A stretch of DNA of 64,000 bases, from contig NZ_JAGOBJ010000002.1 of assembly GCF_017983445.1 (NCBI RefSeq), positions 186,001 through 250,000 of the forward strand. Direction: 5' to 3'. The translations under genes and the position numbers were made by a program. Under the pieces are notes generated by a model. The model did no database searches. It was not told the DNA's origin and saw only the letters and a list, made by a program, of their open reading frames with translations. Positions 52,301-61,097 of the stretch are shown here, piece after piece (the first letter of the stretch is position 1; each line of letters opens with the position of its first letter). The stretch comes from Halomonas sp. Its GTDB lineage: Bacteria; Pseudomonadota; Gammaproteobacteria; Pseudomonadales; Halomonadaceae.

Positions 52301-52368
52301 ACATGCTCTTTTTTTACATGCTCTTTTTTACATACTCGTTTTTACATACCCTTTTTTTACCATACTAA
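52296..52368. repeat. Five degenerate repeats of a terminator T-tract unit
   Basis: Five units of 13-17 bases with the pattern T5-7 ACAT(G/A)CTC stand in tandem, beginning with the T-tract of the terminator. Each unit re-creates a run of T. Confidence 0.8.
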
Positions 52369-52374
52369 GAAGAC

Positions 52375-53397
52375 CTAAAATCCCAGCAGACGCTTACGCA
52401 CTGGCCGAATAGCTACCAGTGTCAGTATGCCGAGCGCCAACCACTCCATCCAAACAGGCAGCAGCTCCTGTACCTCGCTTGCCTGCTCGACCGGGTTCCA
52501 GCCTGTCATGCCCAGTACCGTGTCAAACAGCCAACCCACCAGCACGGTCACAGTAAGTACGCTGGTAAGATAGACGGCCAGCGCCGGGTTCCCCAGCTCG
52601 CGGCGCAAAATGACCAGCGTCGCCAAACTGGTGATAGGCCCCGCCAGCAGGAATACCAGCGCCATGCCGGGTGAAATGCCCGCCAACAATAGCCCAGCGG
52701 CCACCGGCGTAGCTGCCGCGGCGCAGATATATAGCGGAATCCCCACAACGGCCATCAGTATCAGCGCCAGCAGGCCGCCCGAGTAGTAAGCCAGCGTATC
52801 CGGCGGTACCAATGTAACCAGTACGCCAGCCAGGAGTAGCCCAGCAAACATCCACATACTGAGGTCATCCAATAAATCACTGAATGCATAGCGCAGCCCG
52901 GCCTTTAAACCAACGGGGTCGCCGGTTTCTGCGCGCGGCGCATTGCAACCGGATGAAGCACAGCAGCCACCAGTCTTGGGCTGCGCTGGCGTTTCAGCTT
53001 CACGCGTAAACCCGACCAGTAGTCCGGTCACAACGGCAGTTACCAGCGCACCTACGACCCGCACCACCGCCATCAGTGGGCCAAGCAGTACGCTGGTCAA
53101 CAAGATGGAATCAACCCCTACCCCGGGCGTGCTGATTAAAAACGACGTAGTGGGCCCACGCCCAGCTCCACCACGGTGCAAAGCAATAGCGGTGGGAATT
53201 GCGCCACATGAACACAGCGGCAACGGCATACCAATGAACGCCGCACGCACAATGCTTCCCAAGCCGCGGCCGCCCATCCAACGCTGCAGCAAATGTTCCG
53301 GCAACCAAGCCTTGATCAACCCAGCAATTAATAGCCCCAGCAGCAGCCATGGGGCTGCCGTTAGCGCAATTTGCGTTAGCTCGAAAATTAGCGTCAT
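52375..53397 (-). CDS. SO_0444-type Cu/Zn efflux permease (DUF318 family)
   Basis: A 340-residue inner-membrane permease with about eight to ten helices. GMPLPLCSCGAIPTAIALHRGG near 58-78 is the family signature with metal-binding Cys; a cytoplasmic loop GGCCASSGC near 148 adds thiols. Family members are called SO_0444 family Cu/Zn efflux transporters and are related to ArsP-type permeases. The divergent MerR-type gene and the 19-bp promoter spacer between them support metal-induced expression. Metal identity (Zn, Cd, Pb, Cu) is uncertain. Confidence 0.85.
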   Translation of the reverse strand: MTLIFELTQIALTAAPWLLLGLLIAGLIKAWLPEHLLQRWMGGRGLGSIVRAAFIGMPLPLCSCGAIPTAIALHRGGAGRGPTTSFLISTPGVGVDSILLTSVLLGPLMAVVRVVGALVTAVVTGLLVGFTREAETPAQPKTGGCCASSGCNAPRAETGDPVGLKAGLRYAFSDLLDDLSMWMFAGLLLAGVLVTLVPPDTLAYYSGGLLALILMAVVGIPLYICAAAATPVAAGLLLAGISPGMALVFLLAGPITSLATLVILRRELGNPALAVYLTSVLTVTVLVGWLFDTVLGMTGWNPVEQASEVQELLPVWMEWLALGILTLVAIRPVRKRLLGF

Positions 53398-53433
53398 GTC
53401 ATCACCTGCTTGTCCACAGTGGGAATAGGGTCT

Positions 53434-53464
53434 AGCCTAAACCCTGTAATCGTTACAGGGTCAA
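53434..53464 (-). promoter_or_regulatory. MerR-type promoter and operator for the metal efflux gene
   Basis: On the minus strand TTGACC (-35) at 53464-53459 is separated by 19 bases from TAGGCT (-10) at 53439-53434. The spacer holds the 9-bp arms ACCCTGTAA/TTACAGGGT around three bases (53441-53461). A 19-bp spacer with a central dyad is the hallmark of MerR-activated promoters. Confidence 0.85.
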
Positions 53465-53468
53465 GCTG

Positions 53469-53900
53469 ATGAAACATGCTTATCGCATTGGAGAGGTAGC
53501 TACCCGCACCGGCTGCTCACCGGAGAGTATTCGCCATTATGAAAAGCTGGGGTTATTACCTGCTCCCAAACGCAGCGAGCAGGGCTACCGGCACTACGAC
53601 CAAGCAGCACTAGAGCGAATAGGTTTTATTCGTCATGGTCGCAGTCTGGGGCTTGATTTACATAGTATTCAGGAATTGCTGGCACTTTCTGACCATCCTG
53701 ATACCGACTGTGGCGCGGCAGACGACATCGCCACCCGGCACCTTCAGCACCTGGAGGCGCGTATTGCCAAGCTGCAAGCACTCGCTACAGAGCTACGCCA
53801 AGTGGTACAGCAGTGCCGGGGCGGCAAAACGGCCGACTGCCAGATCATTCAGACACTGTACGACCACACACTCACCTGTAGCGAACGCGGCTGCGGGTAA
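53469..53900 (+). CDS. MerR-family heavy-metal regulator (ZntR/CadR/PbrR-like)
   Basis: A 143-residue MerR protein. The HTH and wing are RIGEVATRTGCSPESIRHYEKLGLL, here quoted in two parts as RIGEVATRTGCSPES and IRHYEKLGLLPAPKR (residues 6-35). A dimerisation coiled coil lies near 85-118. Metal-site Cys are DCGAADD near 80 and QQCRGGKTADCQII near 114-127, the Zn/Cd/Pb pattern, plus a C-terminal CSERGCG. It should bind the operator between it and the efflux permease and activate that gene when metal is bound. Confidence 0.9.
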   Translation: MKHAYRIGEVATRTGCSPESIRHYEKLGLLPAPKRSEQGYRHYDQAALERIGFIRHGRSLGLDLHSIQELLALSDHPDTDCGAADDIATRHLQHLEARIAKLQALATELRQVVQQCRGGKTADCQIIQTLYDHTLTCSERGCG

Positions 53901-54025
53901 ATAGAGGTGTAGATAATCAGTAAGGGCGTAGATAAACGCTCGCCTGGCAGGCTGAACTGAATCCCGTCATTTTTAAGCTGCATCGACTACGCTGAGGTTA
54001 GCGCATCGTAAACAAGGAGTAACAC

Positions 54026-54535
54026 ATGATCGAAACAAGGGAAGAACTCGACGACATCAGAAAGGCCTGCCGCACCATGGTCACCAGAAGTTCGAGCCTT
54101 TCGGCTGGCACGGCGATCATTCCCATCCCCGGTTTGGATATCGGCTCAGACGTTGCCATATTGCTAAGGCTGATTCCTAAAATTAATGAAAAATTCGGTT
54201 TAACGCCGGAACAAATCGAAAGTCTGGATACAGAATCCAAGGTGATGGTGATGACCGCCATTTCCAATGTGGGCAGCAAGATGGCCGGCAAATACATCAC
54301 CAAAAAACTGGTTGTATCGCTGCTGCAAAAGATGGGCGTCAAGGTTGCCGCGAAAGGCGCTACCAAATTTGTGCCCTTTATCGGCAGCGCCGTGGCAGGC
54401 GGAATCAGCTTTACCGCAATGAAATATATGGGTAACAGCCATATCGACGACTGTTATGAGATTGCCTTGGCAGCGATGGAGAACGACCTTCCTGTCAACG
54501 CGACAGAGCCTGTGTTTGAACCTAAGCCATCCTAG
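54026..54535 (+). CDS. DUF697-like small protein
   Basis: A 169-residue protein beginning with AAGGAG six bases upstream. Central part SLSAGTAIIPIPGLDIGSDVAIL near 25-48 and KFGLTPEQI near 56 resemble the DUF697 domain found in YcjF and Era-like GTPase partners; glycine-rich hydrophobic helices follow (FVPFIGSAVAGGISFTAMKYM near 113). No GTPase gene is adjacent. Function unknown; possibly membrane-associated. Confidence 0.7.
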   Translation: MIETREELDDIRKACRTMVTRSSSLSAGTAIIPIPGLDIGSDVAILLRLIPKINEKFGLTPEQIESLDTESKVMVMTAISNVGSKMAGKYITKKLVVSLLQKMGVKVAAKGATKFVPFIGSAVAGGISFTAMKYMGNSHIDDCYEIALAAMENDLPVNATEPVFEPKPS

Positions 54536-54859
54536 CTTGAATAGAGGGGCATCAGCTATTTTCAAGCCCATCTCCGCGCTTACCTGACAAGTAAGTCAAC
54601 TTTCGACACCCCGCTATCCAGCTTAGGATAGCGGAACAATCATCATCAGCGGCTCGCCGTCAGTAAAAGCCAAACCCTATCTATTTAAACTTAATTGTTA
54701 GACACATGGCTTGTCATGTACGCCCATATAATGGAACCCACCACGAATATTAAACATTCTCATATACATTTACATTTAAGAACCATTTTTATATGATCCT
54801 TCGCCACTAATATACATAAAACCAGCGAGAAAGCGCCGTCCAGGCGTGCAAGGGATCCT
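54536..54859. other. Intergenic region before the siderophore receptor operon
   Basis: A CCGCTATCC/GGATAGCGG stem with AGCTTA loop at 54611-54634 lacks a T-tract. 54690-54830 is AT-rich and holds the receptor promoter; ATTAAACATTCTCATATAC near 54748 is only weakly Fur-like. No coding frame. Confidence 0.5.
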
Positions 54860-57040
54860 ATGAAAACGTCATCACTTCATGTCTTGAACACGGCCCGGCG
54901 GCCAGTACAGCATGCCACGCTAACCGCACTTGTTTCCGCCTCTTTACTCGCCTCTGGTAGCGCCATCGCGCAAACCGCCAGCGCCGAGAGCCCTGAAGCG
55001 CTGGGTACGGTTACGGTGACAGGCACCAATCTGTATGAAAACGTTGGCTACACACGACGTACCACCAGTGCGGGTACCGGCTTAACGCTTAGCCAGAAGG
55101 AGCTTCCGCAAGCCATCAGTATCGTCACCGAACAGCGCATTCAAGATCAAAACCTGGACTCCATCGAGTCGGTGCTGCGTAACACGACCGGTATTGCAGT
55201 GCGCAGTGTCGATAGTGAGCGCATCAACTTTTCAGCCCGCGGTTTTCGTATTAACAGTTTTCAGTATGACGGTATCCCCACGCTCAACCGTGATGGCCGC
55301 TGGTACTTCGGCGAAGGCCGACTCAATACAGCGATTTATGATCGCGTGGAAGTCATACGCGGCGCCAACGGTCTGACCACGGGCTCCGGCAATCCCGGCG
55401 CCTCGGTCAACTTTGTGCGTAAGCACGCAGACAGCCGTGAGCTTACCGGCTCTATTTCCGGAACGGTAGGCAACTGGGACAAGCGCGGCACTACTGTTGA
55501 CGTGACCACGCCGCTTACCGCTTCAGGTAACGTACGAGCCCGGTTTATCGGTGGTTATGAAGAAGGCGGCGCATACTTGGACCGCCAGGACAAACGCCGC
55601 ACGTTCGGCTATGGCATCATCGATGCTGACGTAACGGACTCCACAACGCTCTCTCTGGGGTTCGACTACCAGGATAGCCATACGTCCTCCTCCACCTGGG
55701 GCGGCTTGCCGCTTTGGTACAGTGATGGCAGCGAAACCAGATATAGCCGCTCGTTCAGTGTTGCCCCTGACTGGTCCTACTCCGATTTCGAGTCCGAGAA
55801 AGTCTTCGCCGAAATTAGCCACCGTTTCGACAACGACTGGCAGATGCGCGTAGTCGGCGCCCATGAAAAGACCGACATGGACAGCAAGCTGGCCTACCCC
55901 TACGTAGAAGCAACTCTGCCGGACCAAATGGGCGCTGGCGGCGTTACCTTCTTTACCGGATGGAACCGTGGACATCGTGAAGTCGACTCTGTAGACGTCC
56001 AGGCAAGCGGCCCGTTTGAGCTTCTAGGCCGTGAGCATGAGCTGGTCATCGGTGGCAACTACAGCGACCAGACCAACAGCTACGAAAACACTTTTATTGA
56101 CGGTTTTACCGTCGATGATTTCAACAACTGGGACGGCTCGGCACCCAACGAAGGCTGGCCCGAGTTTACGCCATCTGAAGCCTCCAGCACGCGTCAGAAA
56201 GCCGTTTATACCGCCTCTCGTTTCTCACTTTCCGACCCGCTCACACTGATTGTCGGCGCACGCTACACCGAGTGGGACGGCATGACTCAGCTAAGCCGCC
56301 GCTCGGATAGCCAGAGTAAGTACGAAGTCACGCCTTACGGCGGCTTAGTGTTTGATTTCAACGACACCTACTCGGCCTTTGCCAGCTACACCGAGATTTT
56401 CGAGCCGCAGGACTACCTAAATCCTGACGGTACTTATCTGGACCCGGTCGTAGGCAAGAACTATGAAACCGGCCTCAAGGCGGCCTGGCTTAACGGCCTG
56501 CTTAATGGCTCCTTCTCCATCTTCCGCATTGAGCAGGACAACGTCGCGGCGGCTCTCCCGATGACCCCAGGCCAGACTGAGACGTTCTATACCGCCGCTG
56601 AAGGCGTAGTAAGCGAAGGGTTCGAAGTAGAGCTGAGCGGCGCAGTATCTGATGATCTGGATATGACCGTCGGCTACTCTCACTTCACCGCGAAGACCGA
56701 AGATGACACGCTCAACATCAATCAGCCGCGCTCGCTGTTCAACCTGTTTGCAAGCTACAACGTGCCGCAAAAACCTGAGCTGACCGTGGGCGGCGGGGTG
56801 AATTGGCAAAGCAGTCTTTTCGCCGGCAACCTGACAACGCCCGCCGGTATTCCTGACGAATACGAGCAGAATAGCTACACCCTGGCTAACCTATTCGGCC
56901 GCTACCAGTTCACGCCGGAACTGTCGTTACAGGTTAACGTCAAGAATCTGTTCGACGAGAAATATTACAGCAATGCGGGTGGCTACGGCGTTTACGGCGA
57001 GCCACGCAGCATCTCCTCGACGCTGCGCTACGCGTTCTAA
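54860..57040 (+). CDS. TonB-dependent siderophore receptor (FhuE/FpvA-like)
   Basis: A complete 726-residue outer-membrane receptor with a signal peptide ending near GSAIAQ. The plug holds GTVTVTGTN (TonB-box region), LPQAISIVTEQRIQDQNLDS near 78, INFSARGFRINSFQYDGIP near 118 and YDRVEVIRGANGLTTGSGNP near 155; the barrel ends with ISSTLRYAF. The wording of the plug is that of hydroxamate and mixed siderophore receptors such as FhuE and FpvA. First gene of an operon with binding protein, two permeases and an ATPase. Ligand not certain, no biosynthesis genes present. Confidence 0.93.
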   Translation: MKTSSLHVLNTARRPVQHATLTALVSASLLASGSAIAQTASAESPEALGTVTVTGTNLYENVGYTRRTTSAGTGLTLSQKELPQAISIVTEQRIQDQNLDSIESVLRNTTGIAVRSVDSERINFSARGFRINSFQYDGIPTLNRDGRWYFGEGRLNTAIYDRVEVIRGANGLTTGSGNPGASVNFVRKHADSRELTGSISGTVGNWDKRGTTVDVTTPLTASGNVRARFIGGYEEGGAYLDRQDKRRTFGYGIIDADVTDSTTLSLGFDYQDSHTSSSTWGGLPLWYSDGSETRYSRSFSVAPDWSYSDFESEKVFAEISHRFDNDWQMRVVGAHEKTDMDSKLAYPYVEATLPDQMGAGGVTFFTGWNRGHREVDSVDVQASGPFELLGREHELVIGGNYSDQTNSYENTFIDGFTVDDFNNWDGSAPNEGWPEFTPSEASSTRQKAVYTASRFSLSDPLTLIVGARYTEWDGMTQLSRRSDSQSKYEVTPYGGLVFDFNDTYSAFASYTEIFEPQDYLNPDGTYLDPVVGKNYETGLKAAWLNGLLNGSFSIFRIEQDNVAAALPMTPGQTETFYTAAEGVVSEGFEVELSGAVSDDLDMTVGYSHFTAKTEDDTLNINQPRSLFNLFASYNVPQKPELTVGGGVNWQSSLFAGNLTTPAGIPDEYEQNSYTLANLFGRYQFTPELSLQVNVKNLFDEKYYSNAGGYGVYGEPRSISSTLRYAF

Positions 57041-57134
57041 CACGCTGGCGCCGGTGATAGCACCATGCTGACAGACTGCCTCCATTCGGTATCCAACGGG
57101 TGGAGGCGCTCGCATAATTGAACCGGAGAATCTA

Positions 57135-58127
57135 ATGACCTGGTTACGTAACCGCAAAACGCTCGGCTTGGCAGCACTTGCCACGCTTACGCTTGCCTCA
57201 ACGCTGGCAAGCGCACAACAATACCCGCTGGAAATCGAACACGCCCTGGGCACGACCGTGCTACAGGAAAAACCCGAGCGAATCGCGACCGTGGCCTGGG
57301 CAAATCACGAGGTGCCGCTGGCGCTTGGGGTGGTACCGGTGGGCTTTGCGGCCGCTAACTTTGGTGCCCCCAACGGCGATGGCCTGCTTCCCTGGGTCGA
57401 TGCCAAACTTGAAGAACTCGAAGTATCGCCCCCGGCGCTGTTCGATGAAGGCGACGGCATTGATTTCGAAGCCGTGGCGGCCAGCCAGCCCGATGTGATT
57501 CTTGCCGCGTACTCAGGCTTGAGCCAGGCAGACTACACCACCCTGAGCCAGATTGCGCCGGTCGTCGCCTACTCCGAAGGCCCCTGGGCGACGGACTGGC
57601 GGGACATGATTCGTCTCAATAGCGCAGGCATGGGCATGGCCGAAGAGGGCCAGGCGTTGATCGAGCGCCTCGATACACAGATCGCTGATACCGCCGCGAA
57701 CCACCCAGAACTTGCCGGTAAAACGGCCATGTTCGTTACCCATCTGGATCCCACCAACCTGGGGCGCATCTCGTTTTACACCGATAACGATGCGCGGGTG
57801 CGATTTTTTCATGACCTCGGGCTGACCTCGCCTGAGGTAGTCAAGCAGAACTCCGCCCCCGGAAAGTTCTCGGGCGAAATCAGCTCTGAGCTGATCGATG
57901 AACTTAATGATGTGGATATTCTCGTGACCTATGGCGGGCAAGCACTGATTGATCAGCTAGAAGCCCACCCGCTGACCTCCCGACTGCCAGTGGTTGAGCG
58001 CGGTTCGATTGTGTTGCTCGACAATAGCCCGCTGGGCACCGCGGCCAACCCCACTCCGATGTCGATTTCATGGTTGTTAGACGATTATGCTGACCTGCTC
58101 TCAGAAGCCGCCCGCCACGCAGAGTAG
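57135..58127 (+). CDS. Iron-siderophore ABC transporter substrate-binding protein
   Basis: A 330-residue periplasmic protein; signal peptide MTWLRNRKTLGLAALATLTL through ASA near residue 27. The Fe-chelate binding fold (PF01497) is marked by PERIATVAWANHEVPLALGV near 50, DFEAVAASQPDVILAAYSGL near 115-135 and DNSPLGTAANPTPMSISWLL near the end. It accepts the chelate delivered by the receptor gene just upstream (94 bases) and hands it to the permeases encoded next. It resembles FepB-type proteins by position. Confidence 0.9.
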   Translation: MTWLRNRKTLGLAALATLTLASTLASAQQYPLEIEHALGTTVLQEKPERIATVAWANHEVPLALGVVPVGFAAANFGAPNGDGLLPWVDAKLEELEVSPPALFDEGDGIDFEAVAASQPDVILAAYSGLSQADYTTLSQIAPVVAYSEGPWATDWRDMIRLNSAGMGMAEEGQALIERLDTQIADTAANHPELAGKTAMFVTHLDPTNLGRISFYTDNDARVRFFHDLGLTSPEVVKQNSAPGKFSGEISSELIDELNDVDILVTYGGQALIDQLEAHPLTSRLPVVERGSIVLLDNSPLGTAANPTPMSISWLLDDYADLLSEAARHAE

Positions 58128-59175
58128 CGGTGTTACAGCGCCTCACCTCAGGTCAGCCTCGCGCCCTACTCAGCCGCATAACAAGCTGAGCACACGCGTT
58201 GCGGGTGGCCTACTGCTGCTGGCGTTGTTTGCCCTTGCGTTGATGCTTTCCGTGGCGTTCGGTGCCCGCGAGGTTGGCTGGCCAGAGATCGTTGCTGCGC
58301 TAAGCGGGCAGGTCGACACCATCGGCGATGCCGCGGTGGCAAGCCGTTTGCCGCGCACCTTGCTGGCGGTGCTTGCCGGGGCAGCACTGGGCGTATCAGG
58401 CGGTGTCATGCAGGGCCTTACCCGCAACCCGCTCGCCGATCCCGGCCTTTTAGGCGTAAATGCCGGAGCGGCGCTGGCGATTGTTATCGGCATCGCCTGG
58501 TTTGGGATCGATGACACCACCACCTATATCTGGACGGCCATTCTAGGGGCCGGGGTTGCCGCCATAGCGGTTTACGCGATAGCAAGCCTCGCCCGTGGCG
58601 GCGCTACGCCCCTCAGGCTGGCACTGGCCGGTGCCGCCACCACGGCGGCACTAAGCTCGCTGGCCACCGCCATTATATTGCCGCGTGGCGATATCGGCGG
58701 GCTGGTGCAATCCTGGCTGGTAGGTGGTGTCGGGGGCGCCACCTATGGGCAAATCACGCCCGTGCTGCCCTTTTTGGCTGCTGGTTTTGTGATTACCTTA
58801 CTGGCCGCGCGTAAGCTCAATCTGCTGGCCCTGGGCGACGATACCGCCGCCGGGCTTGGTGAAAAAGTCGCCGTTGCCCGCGTCATGTCGGCGGTGGGCG
58901 CGGTACTGTTGTGCGGCCCTATCACCGCAGTATGTGGCCCGATTGGCTTTGTGGGTTTAGTCGTGCCGCACGCCTGCCGGCTGCTGGTCGGTGGAGATTA
59001 CCGTTGGCTGCTACCCTTCTCCGCCTTGGCGGGCGCCGTTCTGTTAACGCTTTCGGATGTATTTGGCCGACTGATAGCACACCCTTCCGAACTTGATGTG
59101 GGAATCGTCACTGCCTTTATTGGCGCACCCGTGTTTATCTGGATCGTACGTAATCGCAAAGTAGGTTCCCTATGA
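58087..59175 (+). CDS. FecCD-family siderophore ABC transporter permease, first subunit
   Basis: A 362-residue permease with ten helices; motifs SRLPRTLLAVLAGAALGVSG near 92, TRNPLADPGLLGVNAGAAL near 117 and GFVGLVVPHACRLLVGGDYR near 284. The only available start, 58087, overlaps the upstream gene by 41 bases and gives a polar 30-residue lead; no better GTG or TTG is seen. It ends four bases into the next permease. Partner of the following gene. Confidence 0.88.
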   Translation: MLTCSQKPPATQSSGVTAPHLRSASRPTQPHNKLSTRVAGGLLLLALFALALMLSVAFGAREVGWPEIVAALSGQVDTIGDAAVASRLPRTLLAVLAGAALGVSGGVMQGLTRNPLADPGLLGVNAGAALAIVIGIAWFGIDDTTTYIWTAILGAGVAAIAVYAIASLARGGATPLRLALAGAATTAALSSLATAIILPRGDIGGLVQSWLVGGVGGATYGQITPVLPFLAAGFVITLLAARKLNLLALGDDTAAGLGEKVAVARVMSAVGAVLLCGPITAVCGPIGFVGLVVPHACRLLVGGDYRWLLPFSALAGAVLLTLSDVFGRLIAHPSELDVGIVTAFIGAPVFIWIVRNRKVGSL

Positions 59176-60215
59176 GCCACCTGACGCATCCAGCGACCGC
59201 CAGGTTCAGCCGAATGCGCCGGGCGCAAGCCAGGCAACGTGTGCGTATGCTGGCAATATTAGGGGCTGTTCTGCTTGCAGGCGCTATGCTGACCCTAACC
59301 CTGGGGCAGTCATTCACACCGCTTACTACGGTGCTTCGCATTCTGGGAGGTGCCGAGGTACCCGGCGCAGGCTTTACCGTGCGGGAGTTACGCTTGCCAC
59401 GCGCGGTTATTTCAGTGCTTACCGGCGCCTGTTTCGGCCTGGGCGGTATCGCCTTTCAAACCATGCTGCGTAACCCGCTCGCCAGCCCCGATATTATTGG
59501 CATCAGCACCGGGGCGAGTACCGGCGCCGTGTTCGCCATAGTAGTGCTTTCCATGAGCGGCCCGGCCGTGTCTGTCGTGGCGATTGTCGCCGGGCTGGGC
59601 GTTGCGCTGTTGATCTATGGGCTTTCCTGGCGGCAAGGCGTCACCGGCGGGCGGCTAATTCTGATTGGGATCGGGCTTGCCGCAATGCTGCAAAGCGTCA
59701 CCGCTTATCTGCTGATGCGTGCCCCCAGCTGGACACTACAGGAAGCGCTGCGCTGGATGACCGGCAGCGTGAACGGTGCCCAGCTCGATCAGGCACTGCC
59801 GTTATTGATCGCTCTATTACTGTTCGGCGGGCTGCTGTTAAGTCGCAGCCGCGATCTTGAAACCCTGCGGTTGGGGGATGATATCGCGGCGGGATTGGGC
59901 GTTCGTTTAGCCACCACTCGTATTACCATTGTGATCTCCGCCGTGGCACTGGTCGCCTTTGCCACCGCCATTTCAGGCCCTATCGCGTTTGTGGCGTTTC
60001 TGTCCGGCCCTATTGCGTCACGCCTGATGGGTCGTCGCGGCTCGCTGCTGATTCCTTCTGCACTGGTCGGCGCCCTGCTCGTTCTTCTGGGCGACTATGC
60101 GGGCCAGTTCCTGTTACCCGCCCGCTATCCGGTCGGCATTGTGACCGGCGTATTAGGCGCCCCCTATCTCGTGTATCTGATTATTCGCGACAACAAAAGC
60201 AGAGGCACCCTATGA
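59172..60215 (+). CDS. FecCD-family siderophore ABC transporter permease, second subunit
   Basis: A 347-residue permease: ELRLPRAVISVLTGACFGLGG near 72, RNPLASPDIIGISTGASTGA near 102 and FVAFLSGPIASRLMGRRGS near 275, where the usual GLVVPH is replaced by FLSGPI, a known variant in the FepG-type subunit. It overlaps its neighbours by four bases each side. With the previous subunit it forms the inner-membrane channel. Confidence 0.9.
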   Translation: MSHLTHPATARFSRMRRAQARQRVRMLAILGAVLLAGAMLTLTLGQSFTPLTTVLRILGGAEVPGAGFTVRELRLPRAVISVLTGACFGLGGIAFQTMLRNPLASPDIIGISTGASTGAVFAIVVLSMSGPAVSVVAIVAGLGVALLIYGLSWRQGVTGGRLILIGIGLAAMLQSVTAYLLMRAPSWTLQEALRWMTGSVNGAQLDQALPLLIALLLFGGLLLSRSRDLETLRLGDDIAAGLGVRLATTRITIVISAVALVAFATAISGPIAFVAFLSGPIASRLMGRRGSLLIPSALVGALLVLLGDYAGQFLLPARYPVGIVTGVLGAPYLVYLIIRDNKSRGTL

Positions 60216-61027
60216 GCGCTTCGTCGCTAATCGCCCAGAGCCTGGTCGCAGGCTATGGTGAACGCACCATACTCAATGACGTCAGCCTGACGGTTCAAGC
60301 CGGGAAAACGACCGCCATTGTGGGCGCCAATGCATGTGGGAAATCTACCCTGCTGCGCGTGCTCTCACGGCTGCTTACCCCTGAACAGGGCGATGTGTTA
60401 CTCGATGGCAATGCTATCCATCAGCTCCCCACCCGTCGTTTAGCACAACAGTTAGGCTTTCTACCTCAGTCCCCTATCGCGCCGGAAGGCATTAGCGTGC
60501 TTGAACTGGTAAGCCGGGGCCGCCACCCGCACCAAGGGCTTTTCAAGCGCTGGAGCGCTACCGATGAAGCTGCCGTGGCTGACGCCTTGAGCGCCACCCA
60601 TATGACCGCCTTGGCCGAATGCGCCGTGGACGAACTCTCCGGCGGGCAGCGCCAGCGGGTATGGATCGCCATGGCCTTGGCCCAGCAAACCGACGTGCTG
60701 CTGCTGGATGAACCCACCACCTTTCTGGATATCAACCACCAGATCGAAGTGCTCGACCTTTTGACCGACCTAAACCAAACCCGTGGCACGACGATCGTGA
60801 TGGTGCTTCATGAACTCAACCTGGCCGCCCGCTACGCCGATAGACTGGTCGCCATGGCGGGCGGTAACGTCTACGCCGTTGGCGCACCGGAAGAAGTGTT
60901 TACCGAGCAGATGGTACGCGACGTATTCGGCCTGGAAAGCCGGGTCATCGACGACCCGATAACCGGCAAACCGATGATGATACCGCTGGGGCGGCATGGC
61001 AGGGCTCGACCCTCCGATGGCATCTGA
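60212..61027 (+). CDS. Siderophore ABC transporter ATP-binding protein
   Basis: A 271-residue FepC-class ATPase. Walker A GANACGKST is at residues 38-46, signature LSGGQ at 142-146, Walker B VLLLDEP at 162-168, and the switch His in VLHELNLAARYADRL. Walker A reads GANACGKST with Ala/Cys in the variable positions, a normal variant. Last gene of the operon; a terminator follows at once. Confidence 0.93.
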   Translation: MSASSLIAQSLVAGYGERTILNDVSLTVQAGKTTAIVGANACGKSTLLRVLSRLLTPEQGDVLLDGNAIHQLPTRRLAQQLGFLPQSPIAPEGISVLELVSRGRHPHQGLFKRWSATDEAAVADALSATHMTALAECAVDELSGGQRQRVWIAMALAQQTDVLLLDEPTTFLDINHQIEVLDLLTDLNQTRGTTIVMVLHELNLAARYADRLVAMAGGNVYAVGAPEEVFTEQMVRDVFGLESRVIDDPITGKPMMIPLGRHGRARPSDGI

Positions 61028-61040
61028 TCACGCAACAAAA

Positions 61041-61073
61041 AAAGCCCCGTGCCATTCAAAGCATGGGGCTTTT
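61041..61073. terminator. Bidirectional terminator between ABC operon and MFS gene
   Basis: AAAGCCCC-TGC and GCA-GGGGCTTT pair around CATTCAAA with one mismatch. A-run and T-run flanks allow use by both converging transcripts. Confidence 0.85.
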
Positions 61074-61097
61074 AGTAAGCAAGCGCAGCCTGACTTA

